Assembly: GCA_902806565.1 (NCBI GenBank)
Contig: CADCXA010000027.1
Span: 434,001-498,000 of the forward strand
DNA from: Hypoxylon rubiginosum
Taxonomy: Eukaryota > Ascomycota > Sordariomycetes > Xylariales > Hypoxylaceae
Direction of reading: 5' to 3'
Length of the DNA: 64,000 nucleotides
Positions 1 to 12,380 of this stretch are shown one piece after another. Numbering within the stretch: the stretch's first letter is position 1; each line of letters starts with the position of its first letter. The translations under genes and the position numbers were made by a program. The notes beneath the pieces are model-generated. The model saw nothing but the letters and a program-made list of their open reading frames with translations, had not been told where the DNA came from and ran no database searches.

Positions 1-3000
1 CCGCATACACTGACGGAGTGCAGAGTGGTATTCCGTCTACCTCGTGCCCCTGTACAAGGGGGCTAAGATCCTTTCTAGCAATATCACTCTCTACTACGAT
101 ATGAGTCTTCTTGGAATCGCCGGTCTCCTCAACAACCCGGTGGATGGTTGTGCTTTCGAGCTTCGAAGGCTTGCTTATCGTCAAGGGAGGGTCTCCTTTA
201 CGGAGCGACCAATCGTTGACATACTGTATCCAGTACTCCTTCAAGTCCCAGCTGTAAGCTGGCAGGGTAATGACCTTGTGAGACGCTTTGAAGTCACGAT
301 GGTATTCAGTCCAGCAAATATCGGCGCCTCCAGCGTAGAGAGCTTTTAATGCTGCCCCCAACGTCTGCCAAGTTGATCTGCCGCGTTGCACTGACGGGAG
401 AGTTGCCACCTGAGGCCCGAAGATTGCTTTGACCATGCCTGAGATAGCTGGATGCGGGCCAATCTCTAACATGGCGGTTTGGTCAGTGATGATGCGATCG
501 TTGTGAGCCGACAGGAGCGCTTCGAGCATGTTGACGGGCTCTCTGCAATGTCTAGCGAGGTACTCTGGGCCAAAGCTGCCTTCTTCTCTGACGATACTGC
601 CGTCTAGGGGGCATAGAACGGGAATGTTAGCCTTCGAGTATGTTACGTCGCCTGCTAACTTCTCAAAATCGGCCAGCACTGGGTCAACTTGGGAGGAGTG
701 GAAAGCGTAAGGGACCTTGAGTAGCGTTGACTTCATTCCGGAATCGGAGAGTAACGTCTGGAACTTGGAGATGTCTTTGCTCGGCCCAGCTAATACAGTC
801 TCAATGGGCGAATTGACACATGCAACTTCATACTGGTTTTCGCCCAGAACGCCTGCAATAGCATCCACTGGTCCTTTGACCACAAGCATGGAATGAGTGT
901 CTCGCGTGCACTTCTTCTGGAGCAGCTCAGCTCTCTTGCCAACGAGGTAGATCGTGTCTGCGTCCGAAAGCACACCTGCGACGTTGAGAGCCGCGTATTC
1001 GCCGAGGCTATGCCCGACCACGGCAGTAGGGACTATGTTCCACGATACCCATAGTCTACTTAGCGCAATCTGCATGCAGATACTTGCGAGCTGGACAGCC
1101 GTGGGGGCGAATATTCCGATATCTTGTTCTTCGGACTGAATAATGGGCAGAATGGATGGGAAACCGAGGCTTTGACCAATCTGATCCAATTGACGGATTT
1201 CACTGCGGAATAGCGAGAAGCTGTCGAAGAGCTGCTTGCCCATTCCGGGGTACTGTGCTCCTTGGCCAGTAAAGGCGAAGACAACGCCGGGGGCGCTCTT
1301 TGGTCTAGTCATGCCTGCTTGGTCGCGAAGAGCTGCCTCGATTTGGGTGCATATTTCCTCGGTGCGTGAGCCAGCTAGCATAACACGATGCTGGTGATGC
1401 AAGCGCCGTGCCGTCGTCGTATATGAGAGTTGGCCCAAGGAAACCTCGGGGTTCTGTTTGAGATACCCAAGCATCGATCTGAGATTCCCTTGAAGGGAAA
1501 CACCATTCTTTGCCGACACAGCGATCAGGTGAGTGGTTCGAAGGTCACTTTCGCCACTAGCGGGTTCGTGTCTAAGAGGCGCATCTTCTATCAACAGTGC
1601 CGTGTTTCCACCCGCGGCGCTGAAGTTGTTCACCATAACTCGCCTAGGCTTCGAAGCTTCAGAGCTCCTTTCCCAAGGAGTCGGTTCCAAAGCGATGTTG
1701 ACGTTCCGTTCCGAAAGATCTGTTGGGAATTTGCGGTTGATCCTTGTCTTTATCCCGCAGTGCGGAACGATCATGTTCTTTTGCATCATGAGGAGCACCT
1801 TGATAAGACTTGACACGCCCGAGGCAGCCTCCCCGTGCCCAATGTTCGCCTTGGCAGAACCTAGGTAAAGAGCCTGATCACGGTTTCGGCCCTTTTTAAC
1901 CTGGTCAAGTGGCGGTGCAAAGGTGTCCAAGACACTGGACATCTCTCCTGCGTCTCCTGCCTGAGTTCCTGTGCCGTGCATCTCTACGTAACTGATGCTA
2001 TAGGGGTCCACCGCACTCTGGTTTAGAATTTTGTTGAAAATGGCGCGTTGAGCTCCAGCGTGAGGCCGTGTTATCGAGCTTGACTCGGCCGAGTGGTTCG
2101 TGTATGCACCCAGAATCAACCCCTGAATCGGATCGTTATCGGCAATGGCATCCTCAAGCCTCTTGATGATCACAGTTCCGATTCCTTCACCGCGGCAGTA
2201 CCCATCGGCCGAGTCATCAAATGTTTTGCAGTTCCCGGTCCGCGAAAGGAAGTGCCCTCGGTCAAGTCCAGCTGTGAAATCCGGGTTGGTCAGGACATTG
2301 GTGCCCCCAGCAATTGCCACGTCAATGTCGCCTCTCCACAGCGCATTACAAGCAATATGAATCCCTGAAAGGCTGGACGAGCATGCTGTGTCAACTGCAT
2401 AACTCGGACCGCTGAACTTGAAGCAGTAGTTGATTCTTCCAGGTATAAAAGCTCGGTTCCCCCCTGGAATAAAGTACGTGTCTACGTTTTGGGCGCTGTT
2501 CGTCTCCATCCAATCATTGCTTGTCACACCGTAAAAGACGCCGACCCGATCTCGTCTCGTAGATGGCGTTGCGTCTGGCACAATGCCGGCCTGTTCAATC
2601 GCCTCATAGGCTGTCATCAAGGCGAGACGTTGTGCAGGGTCGATCTGCGGCGCTTCTCGTGGCGAGATATTGAAGAAGCGTGCGTCGAACATAGCAGGAT
2701 CATCGAGCCAGCAACCAAAAGGTGTCGCACTCGTGTTCTTCGTCGCTCCTGTGGGATCCACGTGCGTCTTGGCATCCCAATGAAGGGCAGGCACAGGCTT
2801 GTGGACATCTAGCCCCTGATAGAGAAGGTCCCAGAACGCCTCATTGTCCTTGGCTCCTGGGAATCTTCCAGACATTCCAATGATAGCCAGCTTGGGCTTT
2901 TGGGGGCTGGAAGAATCTTCAGGGAGAACCGGTTTAGTGGGAGCTGGACCAGATGGTAGCAGAGAGCGCAAGGACGTCTGCTTCAGCGCAGTATAGATGA

Positions 3001-4156
3001 GCTGATCGGCAGTAGTTCCAATAGCAACGACGTTGAATGCTTTCGGTCCTACTGTCTGGATGCATGTTTTCAGTTCTTCAAGCACGCCGTTCCACCGAAT
3101 TGGTTGCATCAGAATCTGCCCAATGGCAGCTTTGAGGGCGGTTTTGAAGTTGCCTCCCTTTTCGGCAGTGCCAGTACTCGAGAAGATGGGAATATGGCTC
3201 TGGCGCATAGCGGCGCTGCCAGAGGCTAGGTCTTCCACAATCTCTTCAATGTCATCTTGCGAAAACAGATGCGGAGCGTGATACGGCCCAAAGATTGGGA
3301 TACTCTTGGACCTGAGGTTCTGGAAACTGCCAGAAGCGTTCAACTGTGCTAGTGAGCTCGGCGGCCCACTTACAGTGATTCCGCTCGGTGCATAGGCACT
3401 GACGTATGGTCTGTTCGTCAAGGGAAGTGTCTAATGCGGCACCTGGTTAGCTAAAGAAGGAGAAACAGAACGAGAAGAAGAGGAAGAGGAAGAGGAAGTG
3501 CAGAATTATATGATAACATAATATTCTTACAGTCTGTTTGCAAAAAGCGTGCACCGCTTCAGAAGACGCGGAACCAGAAACGACCATAGACCAGCTCTGG
3601 TCAGCATCTTGAGAGTGCTCGACACGCCTCTTGACGCTTGTTACTAGCATTCCGGTTCTAAAGGCGGCGACAACTGCATCGACAGCCACTGGAACAAGGT
3701 CTAGAGTACTGCGGCTGCAGCTGACCGCGGCGGCGGCCAAAGCTCCAGTGCAGAGACCAAGGACGCGAGCATTTTCCGTCGACGGATACTGTGGATCAGC
3801 ATGACTGCAAATATATATAGTTAGCACCAGGTACGCAAGACGAAACAATAACGATATTACAGCACTTACCTGATGAAAACCCCCAGCTGGTACATGCAAG
3901 TAACAGCCATATCTAAGGGGATACATCGCTTCCCATCTGGCTTCCACAGAACAAGGTCGTCAAGGCACGTGAATCGGGGAAGATCATCTCTGACCTGCGG
4001 AGGCAGCGTGTAGATTTCCGTACGCATGGCATGGTATGTTTTGACCAAGAAATCTTCCAAGACTGGGTTTTGTCTATGGTGTAGTAAGTCCTTTGCATGG
4101 GGTTGTATATCGTAGGTCTGATCTCCGAAGAGGTAGAGGTTTAACTGGGCCGCCAT
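1..4156 (-). CDS. Non-reducing iterative type I polyketide synthase, N-terminal part (SAT-KS-MAT-PT start), cut by window edge
   Basis: Exons 3870-4156, 3531-3804 and 1-3430 (minus strand) join in frame and stay open to the window edge, giving about 1,330 residues. Seen: a starter-unit ACP transacylase domain with GLCTG (Cys ~114) and a His near 238; a ketosynthase with DTACSSS (Cys ~537) and its two His (MHGTGT ~672, GHGEAA ~719); a malonyl-CoA transacylase with GHSLGEY (Ser ~994); and the start of a product-template domain with GHEVDG (His ~1316). This order is diagnostic of fungal non-reducing PKSs, which build aromatic polyketides from malonyl-CoA in the cytosol. The ACP and release domains lie beyond base 1, so chain length, ring pattern and product cannot be inferred. 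The ATG at 4156 begins a typical SAT opening (LYLFGDQTYDI). The introns are 65 and 100 nt. The gene family is certain; the end is missing. Confidence 0.95.
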
Positions 4157-7100
4157 GTTTGAGGTTGTTGATAATACAACACAAGTTGAAGTAGATTAAG
4201 TGATGTTCTGTGCCCTAGACTTTGCTGTGCCGCTTGCCTTCAACTTAACTCAAGACGAAGGGGCCTCTGGTTTATATGGATGGGATTTATGACACAGTAT
4301 GTCGACCTATTGTGATAACTGGCAGACTCGGTCTTCATGGGATGAACTGTTCTGTGACGACCGGTCTGCCAACCCTAGTTGGTATAGTCTCGTTTCGGGA
4401 AAGCCAAGCAGTGCCAGAATTTTAGCAGATATCGCTAGGCTATGTGATTACCGGCATGGTCACGATCCTCTTGCTGACACCGGTATAAGCCATCGTAGGC
4501 TTGGTCTCCCGAACCCGCAAGACCGTTATAATTCTCATGTTATACAAAGACCCTCTGACCCGAAGGGCTCCAGATGGACAACCTAGACTGACCGGTCTGG
4601 CACTGCGTTCCACGAGATACCCCTGAAGTCGCCAAGCCACGAAATAACGGTGGCGTTTAATCCCTGATTTGTACCGACGCTAGGTGTCGGGTTTCCGCTG
4701 TCGAGTGAGTCTTAATCGTCCACGACGATTGACGCGGCAGGAAGCTGGTAGAAATGACGGATCCATTCTATCATTGGCACTTGCATTTAAAACCCGGCGG
4801 TCGCGATAACGATAACTAGCGCCTCATTTTTAAGAAGGATTAAGGAGTGTAAGATGTCGGGAACTGCTATCCCCGAAGTGAAAGCAACTAGTGAGCAGGA
4901 GTGAGATGACAGCTTTCGTGATGGTGGCCAGAAGCTAAGAGAGCATTCCTCACAATGGTTCGGTGTCTGCAGGGACTCGGGAATCCTACTCCCTAAGCTT
5001 TTCGATACCAGATATCTATCTATGGCCTGGGCCCCTTCTCTCGGGACCGGCCTAGTTCTGCAATGTGATAGCTATGCGGTTCGGTTGAAATGATGCACCG
5101 AAAATGGACCATCGTTGGTCCCTACATGCATTGACACTGATATTTTGAAAGAGGAATACTGCGATGCTACTCACCTTGCCTTGGTTACTTACCTAATGCG
5201 ACCTGAATACTTCCTCGAATCTTAATGAAACTCTACCTCATGGTATAATATCCGATCGGTTGGGAAGGTTTCATTGCCCGTTCTATCCTCCCAGCCTCTC
5301 GGGATTCCATCCCAACTCTCGGGATACCCACGTGGATATCTTTGAAGGTTACCCCTATCGCGGCAAGATTTTGGCCCTTCCTCGATGTTTCTTACATGCA
5401 TAGCACACTAACAATACAGACGAGGTACTTGAGTAGGAGACTGTGCATTTTATTGTCTTATGTAATCTGCTTATGCTGTCTATATTTGTCACTGATCGCA
5501 TCTTAGTCCCTCGTGTAACAAACAGCTTCAGCTGGTCATGTACCTCATGCAGTTCAACTTCGCCGTGGTTGCACACAAGTTGACGTAATCCAACCCTCTA
5601 CAGACCGCCCCTTAGGCAGACGTAGGACTTTCTGGTGACATAGGTCGGCGGTAGCTTAACGTATATGCCTAAGATGATAATTTCTTGCGGTAACTAGACG
5701 GGCGTGAGAATGCAGATCCCTTTGCCACCCAGTGTAAGGCCGGGGCCTCAACCACGGTATCATCTTGCAACGATCAATCTTTAGAGATTGATTAGCCTAT
5801 CAAATTACCTAGACTAAACCCTTGTTTATCCTTGGTCATATATATCTCTCTCATAATAAACGAGAATTAGAAGTGAGTTACTTTCATTAGTTAACAATCT
5901 TCAAATTAGCTGTAGAGGCAGTAGGTGTCGGAAGAAAAGCTAGATCACCAGCCGGGAGGTAGCTTGGGCAGGCATTTAATAAATAGGTTAACATTAACAC
6001 TAGGTAGGTAGTCATGTCGGCTATTGGGTAGATATATTACCTCCGTCGCTTGGACGGGACTCCAGGGGCCGCTCCGCATTCTCCCGACAGTTCGTTAAGG
6101 ACCCAATTAGCCTCCGGCATCTGCACATTCGGCTCATCGCTCGGACTTACAGAACGGGAGTTCTAACGGCGCCAAGACGGCCCGTTCGTCCTCCAAGGGA
6201 CTTTCCGACATAGTAGTATCTGACTTGTTGGCTTGTCCTAAGCCTTCTCTCTAAACTGTAAAGAGTACCGAATAGGTCTTCCTTGCTTCTATTTGTCTCA
6301 GATCACAGAACTTTAAGAAGCCTAATAGGCAACTCCGCAAAAGGAATCGAACCAGATTGGTTATATTACGTTGTGTAACGTAGCACAGAAGATCTTTCTA
6401 GTCTGAGCACAAAACCACGCGTTTTGCCAAGTGCTTACTTCCGAGCCTGGTAAGGCGTGTATGTTATGTATGTTTTTGGACACCGCCAATGCGCGTGCGG
6501 CGAAAGGAAGGCATATGCCGGCATCATGTACTTCGGCATACAATAGGGGACCACGTCACCCCACGCTGTTTTTTTCCTCAAAATCTTGGCATAATTTGTT
6601 GCACATAAGCCGCAGGTCGTTGAGATATCGTGACGGTCCAAAGTCATTGCTTACTAGCAGCCAACGGGGCTTTAGTCTAGTAGGTACCTCGGCAGATAGA
6701 TAGGAGGTAGGCACAAAAAGAAATCCGAAAAATGAGTTGCAATCGTATACGCCGTACCTAATACATGCGAACAGTGTTAGTACAAAAATATCCAAGACAT
6801 GTCTTTGCTCCCAAGCCCTGTATAAGGCTGACCCTTCCCTTTTCTTGTATCTGAGACATAATGATGTGAGAGTCAATATTAAAACTTCGAATTGAGGCTT
6901 CTGGCGTAAATCCCACGTTTCAGAGGCAATAAGGCGCCAATGTCTCGGCAGGCTAAATTAGAAAATTGATGCTGATGTCAAAATAAACTTCTTTGGCTTA
7001 AATCAGTTGGATATGCTGGTAAATTAATTGTTCGTTAAGGAACAAGGCCTTGCGCAGGATCGATCCAGAATCGGTACTGGTCCTACATATGACTGACTAG

Positions 7101-7807
7101 GAGCCGAATGAGATGACAAACATCACCACCGTCAAAACTGGCAGTTTAAACATGCAGATCAATCCTCTGGCATGTACGTAAGATGGCAAAGCTCCTGCGG
7201 CCATCCTATTCATCCGAATTCACTCTACCAACAATGCTGATAAACAAGCCACCTTGAAATTTCATACGCCTCCACCGTATTCAATGTCAACCTTTCAGCC
7301 TCCTCAATTGCCAAAGATGCTAATAAACGGTCCGCTACTAGTCTCATGATTAGCGGCATAGCCGGGTCACTGAAACCTAACAATAAATCACGAACTGTAC
7401 CCTTATCTTATTTCGTGTTACACAGCATCTCAGAGGCGCTATGGCAAATCTTACTGTGGCGTTTATCCATCCTTCTTAGTGGTCCTCATACATCGAAAGT
7501 GTGGGGGGGGACTGTGTTGTAAGCAGAGGTTGAGCCGACCGAGAGTTGCGTATGAAGGAATGAACTAGAGAGCAACCACCACGACGAATACGAAAGAGAC
7601 CTCAATAGCATGTTCCAATATAAGAATCATACGAGGCCACGTGCCGCCTGTTTTCCTTGTTATATGCACAATTTCGTGAGTCGTGAGTAGATCAGGTACA
7701 CAGATCTGACTGTATTACCAAACTATCTTTCCACCCAAGATAGACGCGGCCCGCCAACTTCATCCGAACGGTCTCCTACACCTACAAACATATCCAACTC
7801 GCCCGCA
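4157..7807. other. Long intergenic region between PKS and regulator genes
   Basis: About 3.65 kb lies between the start codons of the divergent PKS (minus) and AflR-like (plus) genes. I found no coding sequence with family motifs or clean splice structure. The short ORFs present lack recognisable domains. CTCTCGGGA/ACTCGGGA motifs occur at about 4975, 5038, 5296 and 5316. I looked for a perfect TCG-N5-CGA AflR palindrome by eye and did not find one. There is a purine/pyrimidine-biased G run near 7502. The length is unusual for a divergent fungal cluster promoter and may hold a lost gene. Confidence 0.6.
4271..4276 (-). promoter_or_regulatory. Candidate TATA box of the PKS gene
   Basis: TATAAA reads on the minus strand about 115 bases upstream of the PKS ATG (4156). 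This spacing is usual for a fungal core promoter with a short leader. The evidence is position and motif only. Confidence 0.4.
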
Positions 7808-9214
7808 ATGCGACGTACAACAACATCCGGTACTTCTCAAGAAGCAGCTACTGTTACGCCTCGACAACCAAGATTACGATCTAGCTGCGATGGGTGCGGT
7901 GCCGCAAAGCTCAAATGCGATCGTAATCATCCGGAATGCGGCCGCTGTCGCGCTCTCGGCTTTACATGTGTTTACGGGATCTCCAGGAAGTTCGGCAAGC
8001 CTCAGCGCGGGAGAGAGGCCCAGGCAATGGATCTCCGGGCAGAGCTTCCGAGAAGTCTACCACATGCACCGAGGGCGAGCGAATATTCCGTCTCTATGGA
8101 TATAGATAAATTCGAGGAAAAGAACGGCAGCGGGAGAATTGCTGCCCTTAATTTTGGGGCATTATCAGGAGTTGATACGATGTATGAAAACGCCAGCAAC
8201 AATCTTGGGAACGGGACCGACAAGTCGAACGCATATACAGATCCGTTGGGGCCTTCAATGTCGAATTTTGTGTCTTTGGATCTTGATGAGTGGATATTTT
8301 CAAGAAACCACGGTAACAGCCTTTGGACTCCTAACGACTTGGAGATACCTACATCTCCAGAAGCCACACATACGCACTGGAGAGGGCATCCTACAACTCA
8401 CCAGCCGGACAAAGTCTCATATGATCATGATAGCTCCTCGACAGCAAACAGTAGAGGTCATGACTGCACTCGAGAAGCTCATGACCTCCTAAGCAGCCTA
8501 TCTTTCGTCGATCTTAGCAAAACGTCGGCTTCGCCATTGGCATTGACATCAGCAGCGGGCACTGCTGAATACGTGCCCCTGGATCACGTACTTCGTATCA
8601 ACCGGGAAGCCAGCGAGCGCCTATCCCGCCTCTTAACTTGCTCCTGTGCCAGATCGCCACACTTAGCACTGCTGTACGCATCCATTTTCTCGCGAGTGCT
8701 CATTTGGTACCAGCAAGCCGCCGGATGTGTTCAGAGTGCTTCGTGGATTCCTACAGGCGCCGGGCCGGATATGGTGACGGCACCGCAGAGCGGATCCGCG
8801 TCGTCCAGAGCCGCTTCTGCTTCAGGATCCGGTACTAGCCCCTCGCCTTGGTCAAGCACAGCAGTTACTCCTGATACTGCGAGCACCCCCACAATCACCC
8901 AAGCCACGGGTCTCAGCGTTATGCACACCCAGATGGCGATGGGGTCCTTCAACATAGACGACCAATGCGTGCAGGCGGCCTTGAACCTGCAGTTGGTGCT
9001 AAGCGAGATGAAAAGGGGTAGCGCTGTGATTGATTTGTTCTCTTCGAGGAGCTCTCAGTGTAGCGGCAGCCTGGCCAGTCCCAATGCACCTGCTTTCGGT
9101 GGGGTCGACAGTCTTTATAAGAGCCTTAGTTCATGGCTTAAGGGTGAACATACAAGGATAATTGGCATCATGAGGTCTAGGCTACGAGAGCTAAGCGATA
9201 ACATTCACTCTTGA
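7808..9214 (+). CDS. AflR-like Zn2Cys6 transcription factor (candidate cluster regulator)
   Basis: A single exon encodes 468 residues. The N-terminal binuclear zinc cluster at about residues 27-54 has the spacing C-x2-C-x6-C-x5-C-x2-C-x6-C (CDGC, CDRNHPEC, CGRC, FTC), followed by a basic stretch (ISRKFGKPQRGR) as in AflR-type regulators. The C-terminal half carries the conserved pattern of the AflR regulatory domain: FNIDDQC near 378, then QLVLSEMKRGSAVID, and a final SSWLKGEHTRIIGIMRSRLREL. A Ser/Thr-rich linker lies between. Family members bind CGG-type sites and activate non-reducing PKS clusters, so this is the natural pathway-specific activator of the neighbouring PKS; that link is inference from position. 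The start is the first ATG ahead of the zinc cluster. Confidence 0.9.
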   Translation: MRRTTTSGTSQEAATVTPRQPRLRSSCDGCGAAKLKCDRNHPECGRCRALGFTCVYGISRKFGKPQRGREAQAMDLRAELPRSLPHAPRASEYSVSMDIDKFEEKNGSGRIAALNFGALSGVDTMYENASNNLGNGTDKSNAYTDPLGPSMSNFVSLDLDEWIFSRNHGNSLWTPNDLEIPTSPEATHTHWRGHPTTHQPDKVSYDHDSSSTANSRGHDCTREAHDLLSSLSFVDLSKTSASPLALTSAAGTAEYVPLDHVLRINREASERLSRLLTCSCARSPHLALLYASIFSRVLIWYQQAAGCVQSASWIPTGAGPDMVTAPQSGSASSRAASASGSGTSPSPWSSTAVTPDTASTPTITQATGLSVMHTQMAMGSFNIDDQCVQAALNLQLVLSEMKRGSAVIDLFSSRSSQCSGSLASPNAPAFGGVDSLYKSLSSWLKGEHTRIIGIMRSRLRELSDNIHS

Positions 9215-9796
9215 ATAAATGCAAACGTCTACTAGATAGGTACCTACTAGTTAGCTAGAGCTGGGAAGCACACGGCAAGTGGGCCAACAAGTATCTATAC
9301 AGTTAGGTCAGATTGCCCTGGATGGTGGCTGCCCGGATAGATGTATATAATAGCAATTCAAGCCGTGGTTTACCAAAGCCTTGGGTTTTCAAACAATAGA
9401 GGTACAGTACCTACCTAGGTACCTACCGGCAACTATTAAATATCAACATAGACCAACCAACTAGTCCAAAGAACCAAATGGTCAAATCAAACCAGGTAGA
9501 CCCTCAGTTGGGGCAGGATTAGCATAAATGAAATTTATAGAGCCTTGTTGAGCGACTTGGGTTCCTAATGCTTCTACTCTCTTATTCGTCTATTCTAAGA
9601 TTATTTTTTTATCTACCTAGAAAAAAACCTCCTACGTCCAATATCCTACGTAGTAGAAATAACTGCTCGAGACATTGAAATGCAATGCAAACAATAAATA
9701 AAAAGCTCTCTGAATTTTAAGTTCTATTCTACGATGTATCCCTATTGTCCCACTTTTACCCCTATTTTATTTAGCCCCTTGTTGAACCCCCTTTCT
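9215..9796. other. Intergenic region between convergent genes, with CCTAGGTA-type repeats
   Basis: About 580 bases separate the 3' ends of the regulator (plus) and the P450 (minus). They contain short palindromic runs such as CTACCTAGGTACCTACC near 9412-9427 and A/T-rich stretches. No coding sequence is supported. It probably serves both 3' UTRs. Confidence 0.6.
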
Positions 9797-11440
9797 TTAA
9801 TACTGCACCATACCGTCGACGTCAACCGTCACACCTCTGAGTTCATATCCTTCCTTCATCGCATTTTGCCACTGATCCTTAACAATGCGCAATTTCTCTT
9901 CACTTCTCGGGATGAACCTAGCGGCGAAGGGCTTAGGCACGCTGAACCCTGTGTCTTGAACCCATGCATCATCGCCGGGGACGGGCGTCTCGACCCCGTC
10001 TACCAGGGGCGGCCTGACCTCAAAAGCCCACAAGATGTTGGCAAGTGCGATATCCAGCGAGTTTTCGGCCAGCCGCGCACCGGGGCATGTCCGGCGGCCC
10101 ACCGAAAAGGTGTAGTGGTCGCGCTTGCGCCAGTCGCTCATAGCCGCGTACTCAGAACTGTAGAGCGAATGATCCAGGTACCTCTCGGGAATGAACTCGA
10201 ACGGCTTATCGAACCGCTTGGCATCGTAGTGCAGGAACGCCGTGTTGACTAGCAGCACCGTGCCCTTCGGGATCACGTGGCTCTTGTAGGAGACGTCTTT
10301 CTCGGCGTAGAATCGGATGCCGGGCGAGAGGATGGGGTTCAAGCGAAGCACTTCCTTGACGCAGGCCCGTACGTACGGCAGATCGCGCATGTCCGCGAAC
10401 GTCGGCGTTCGGTCCGCGCCGACGACGCGCGTCAGCTCTTCTAGCGCCGCTTCCTGCACCCGCGGGTTCGCGGCCAGGTGCAGGATCAAGCTATTCAGCG
10501 TGGCCGCGGACGTCTCGAAGCCGGCCTCGACGAGCCCCCCAGCCACCCAGGCCAAATCCTCGTCTGTCAAACCCTGCTTGTACCACGACTGTTTATTTTC
10601 CAGGATCTCGCGGCCGTAGCAGGCCGGAGCCCGCCCTGCTTCGTGCTGCTTCTCTAGCCGTCGCCACAGTCCCATCTTGATGTCGAGCAGCTTCTTTGAA
10701 GCATCTTCAGCTATGCGACGCCCGGGCTGTAGCCATTTAGGAAGTTGCGCTAGGGGTGGAAATAGGTCGACGATGAAGGCACCCGGCCGCGTCATGCTCC
10801 TGAGCAGCGCTTGGCTGCTCGCCGCGTTGTGGACGTCGGGATGATCCCAGGTCTTGACCCGCGTGCCGAAGGTATTTGTCATGATGATGCTGAAGGCGAA
10901 GCGGCGCATGTGTACGAAGAAATCCCGCTGGTTCTCATTATCGGTGGCGAGGTCAAACAACAACTGCTTCGTCTCGAACTCTTGGCTCGGCATCAACGTC
11001 GATGTCATCGGGACCGAGGTGATCTGGCGAACCACCGACCGTTGAGCACGCCACCGAGGACCGTACGGCATGGTCGGCAACCGCATGCCGCCTGTTACGA
11101 CGTCGTGGGACATCGGCAGTGGGGCCTTGGAGGCCGTGCTAACGCCTTGCTTCTCGAGTATCTCCCCGACGGCCTCCGGCGAGTTGATTACCACCCAGTT
11201 GTACCATCCCACGCGCACTTTGAATAGTTCGCCGTGTTCGCTTGCCCACTCACGGAATATGGTGGATGTCTTAGGAGGTAACTTGTAGCCGATGCCGATG
11301 AATGGGTACCCTTTAGGGCCCGGTATCGTGTCTATCCTGCGGTCGTGCCGTAGCCATGCCGTGATAAGTGCTGCGAGTCCGATTAATACTGGGAGTGCCA
11401 GGACTCGGTAATGCTGGTCGGCGGACAATAACTCGATCAT
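9797..11440 (-). CDS. Cytochrome P450 monooxygenase, class II microsomal type
   Basis: A single exon encodes 547 residues. The order is an N-terminal membrane anchor (about residues 10-30), the proline-rich hinge IPGPKGYPFIG, an I-helix with AGGLVEAGFETSAAT, the K-helix ExxR (KEVLRLNP), a PERF-like FIPERYL, and the haem-binding loop FSVGRRTCPG whose Cys is the fifth iron ligand. All catalytic landmarks are present and the length is normal, so the gene looks functional. It resembles fungal tailoring P450s of the O-methylsterigmatocystin oxidoreductase type, but the subfamily cannot be fixed by eye. It would hydroxylate or oxidise a small lipophilic substrate at the ER with an NADPH-P450 reductase. 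It converges on the AflR-like gene, so a role in modifying the PKS product is likely by position only. Confidence 0.93.
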   Translation of the reverse strand: MIELLSADQHYRVLALPVLIGLAALITAWLRHDRRIDTIPGPKGYPFIGIGYKLPPKTSTIFREWASEHGELFKVRVGWYNWVVINSPEAVGEILEKQGVSTASKAPLPMSHDVVTGGMRLPTMPYGPRWRAQRSVVRQITSVPMTSTLMPSQEFETKQLLFDLATDNENQRDFFVHMRRFAFSIIMTNTFGTRVKTWDHPDVHNAASSQALLRSMTRPGAFIVDLFPPLAQLPKWLQPGRRIAEDASKKLLDIKMGLWRRLEKQHEAGRAPACYGREILENKQSWYKQGLTDEDLAWVAGGLVEAGFETSAATLNSLILHLAANPRVQEAALEELTRVVGADRTPTFADMRDLPYVRACVKEVLRLNPILSPGIRFYAEKDVSYKSHVIPKGTVLLVNTAFLHYDAKRFDKPFEFIPERYLDHSLYSSEYAAMSDWRKRDHYTFSVGRRTCPGARLAENSLDIALANILWAFEVRPPLVDGVETPVPGDDAWVQDTGFSVPKPFAARFIPRSEEKLRIVKDQWQNAMKEGYELRGVTVDVDGMVQY

Positions 11441-12380
11441 TTTCTGTTCACAAAAGGGGGCTGATGTTTGACCGACGATAGAGCCGGCAATATTTCATCT
11501 TTCGCAGACTTCTTATAAACCTCATATATTTTCGTCTGATACGCTATAAGATCAGTCCTGAGATAAGCATTCATCCAAATGTTATTATAATGGCAGCCAC
11601 ACTAAAAATAGGATTCCTAGGCAGTCATGATGAGTCCCGACATTCCCGCAAGAACATATGTTTCAACCCGCCAGCTTGCCTTCTTCTAAGCCCACTACTC
11701 GCTTGTCGCCGACGACGTACAAGAGTTACGCTTGGTATCACGAAGCGATTCCCGACTCCTGCGGCTAACACCAGATATGCGCAGTTTTTCGAGAGAATAG
11801 TAAGCTCAACATTACTTTTCTACCTAGGTACTTACCTAGGAGGTAATCAGGGAAATGCGAGTACGTGACCATGACTCCTGAGATTTGAATGTATGGATGG
11901 CAATGGCTTCATTGCCAACAACTATCCATGTGGATGACAATCCGGGACCGACGAGTCTATTTTATTAAGATCTCACCAGTTCCAGGCCATTCTATGCAGA
12001 AGACAGCGTCCCAGCCAATAGGGGCAAGCATTAAGTTCCCGATATCTCGGCGTCCGAAGGACACGCCACGCATAGATTCCTTTGAAGTCAGCTATATTAC
12101 CCGGTCTCGGTTGAACTATTATCACCCAGGTTGCATACCTAACTGGGTAGGAATCAATCATGCTTACATGGCACAAAGATGTTTAAAACTAGATGGTTTC
12201 AAATTTAAAGTATTACTTCTTATATCATATGGGACTTATAAATAAGCTGTTTTACATGATTTTTCGCCTAATTGAAATTATACATAGTTACTTGTTTAAT
12301 TTAACTATTATATGCTCGATTTTTAACACAATAATTTTACTACCATATTATTTTAGGAATATTAGTTTTATCGCATCAAA
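11441..12380. other. Intergenic region with an A/T-rich patch
   Basis: About 940 bases follow the P450 start. Two short ATG ORFs here show no domain or splice logic and are not called. From about 12180 to 12390 the sequence turns strongly A/T-rich, directly before the GMC relic. Such a patch beside a decayed gene is typical of repeat-induced point mutation or of relic intergenic DNA. Confidence 0.55.

Noticed and set aside
44..3281. Many plus-strand ORFs of 60-127 codons across the PKS
   Set aside because: They are antisense shadows of the continuous PKS reading frame. Several begin at GTG or TTG and none has a domain.
6325..6360. tRNA-like TTCGATTCC T-arm on the minus strand
   Set aside because: The flanking stems do not pair and no acceptor, D or anticodon arm could be built.
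11590..12245. Two plus-strand ORFs of 92 and 118 codons
   Set aside because: No domain, no splice continuity, and composition like the surrounding non-coding DNA.
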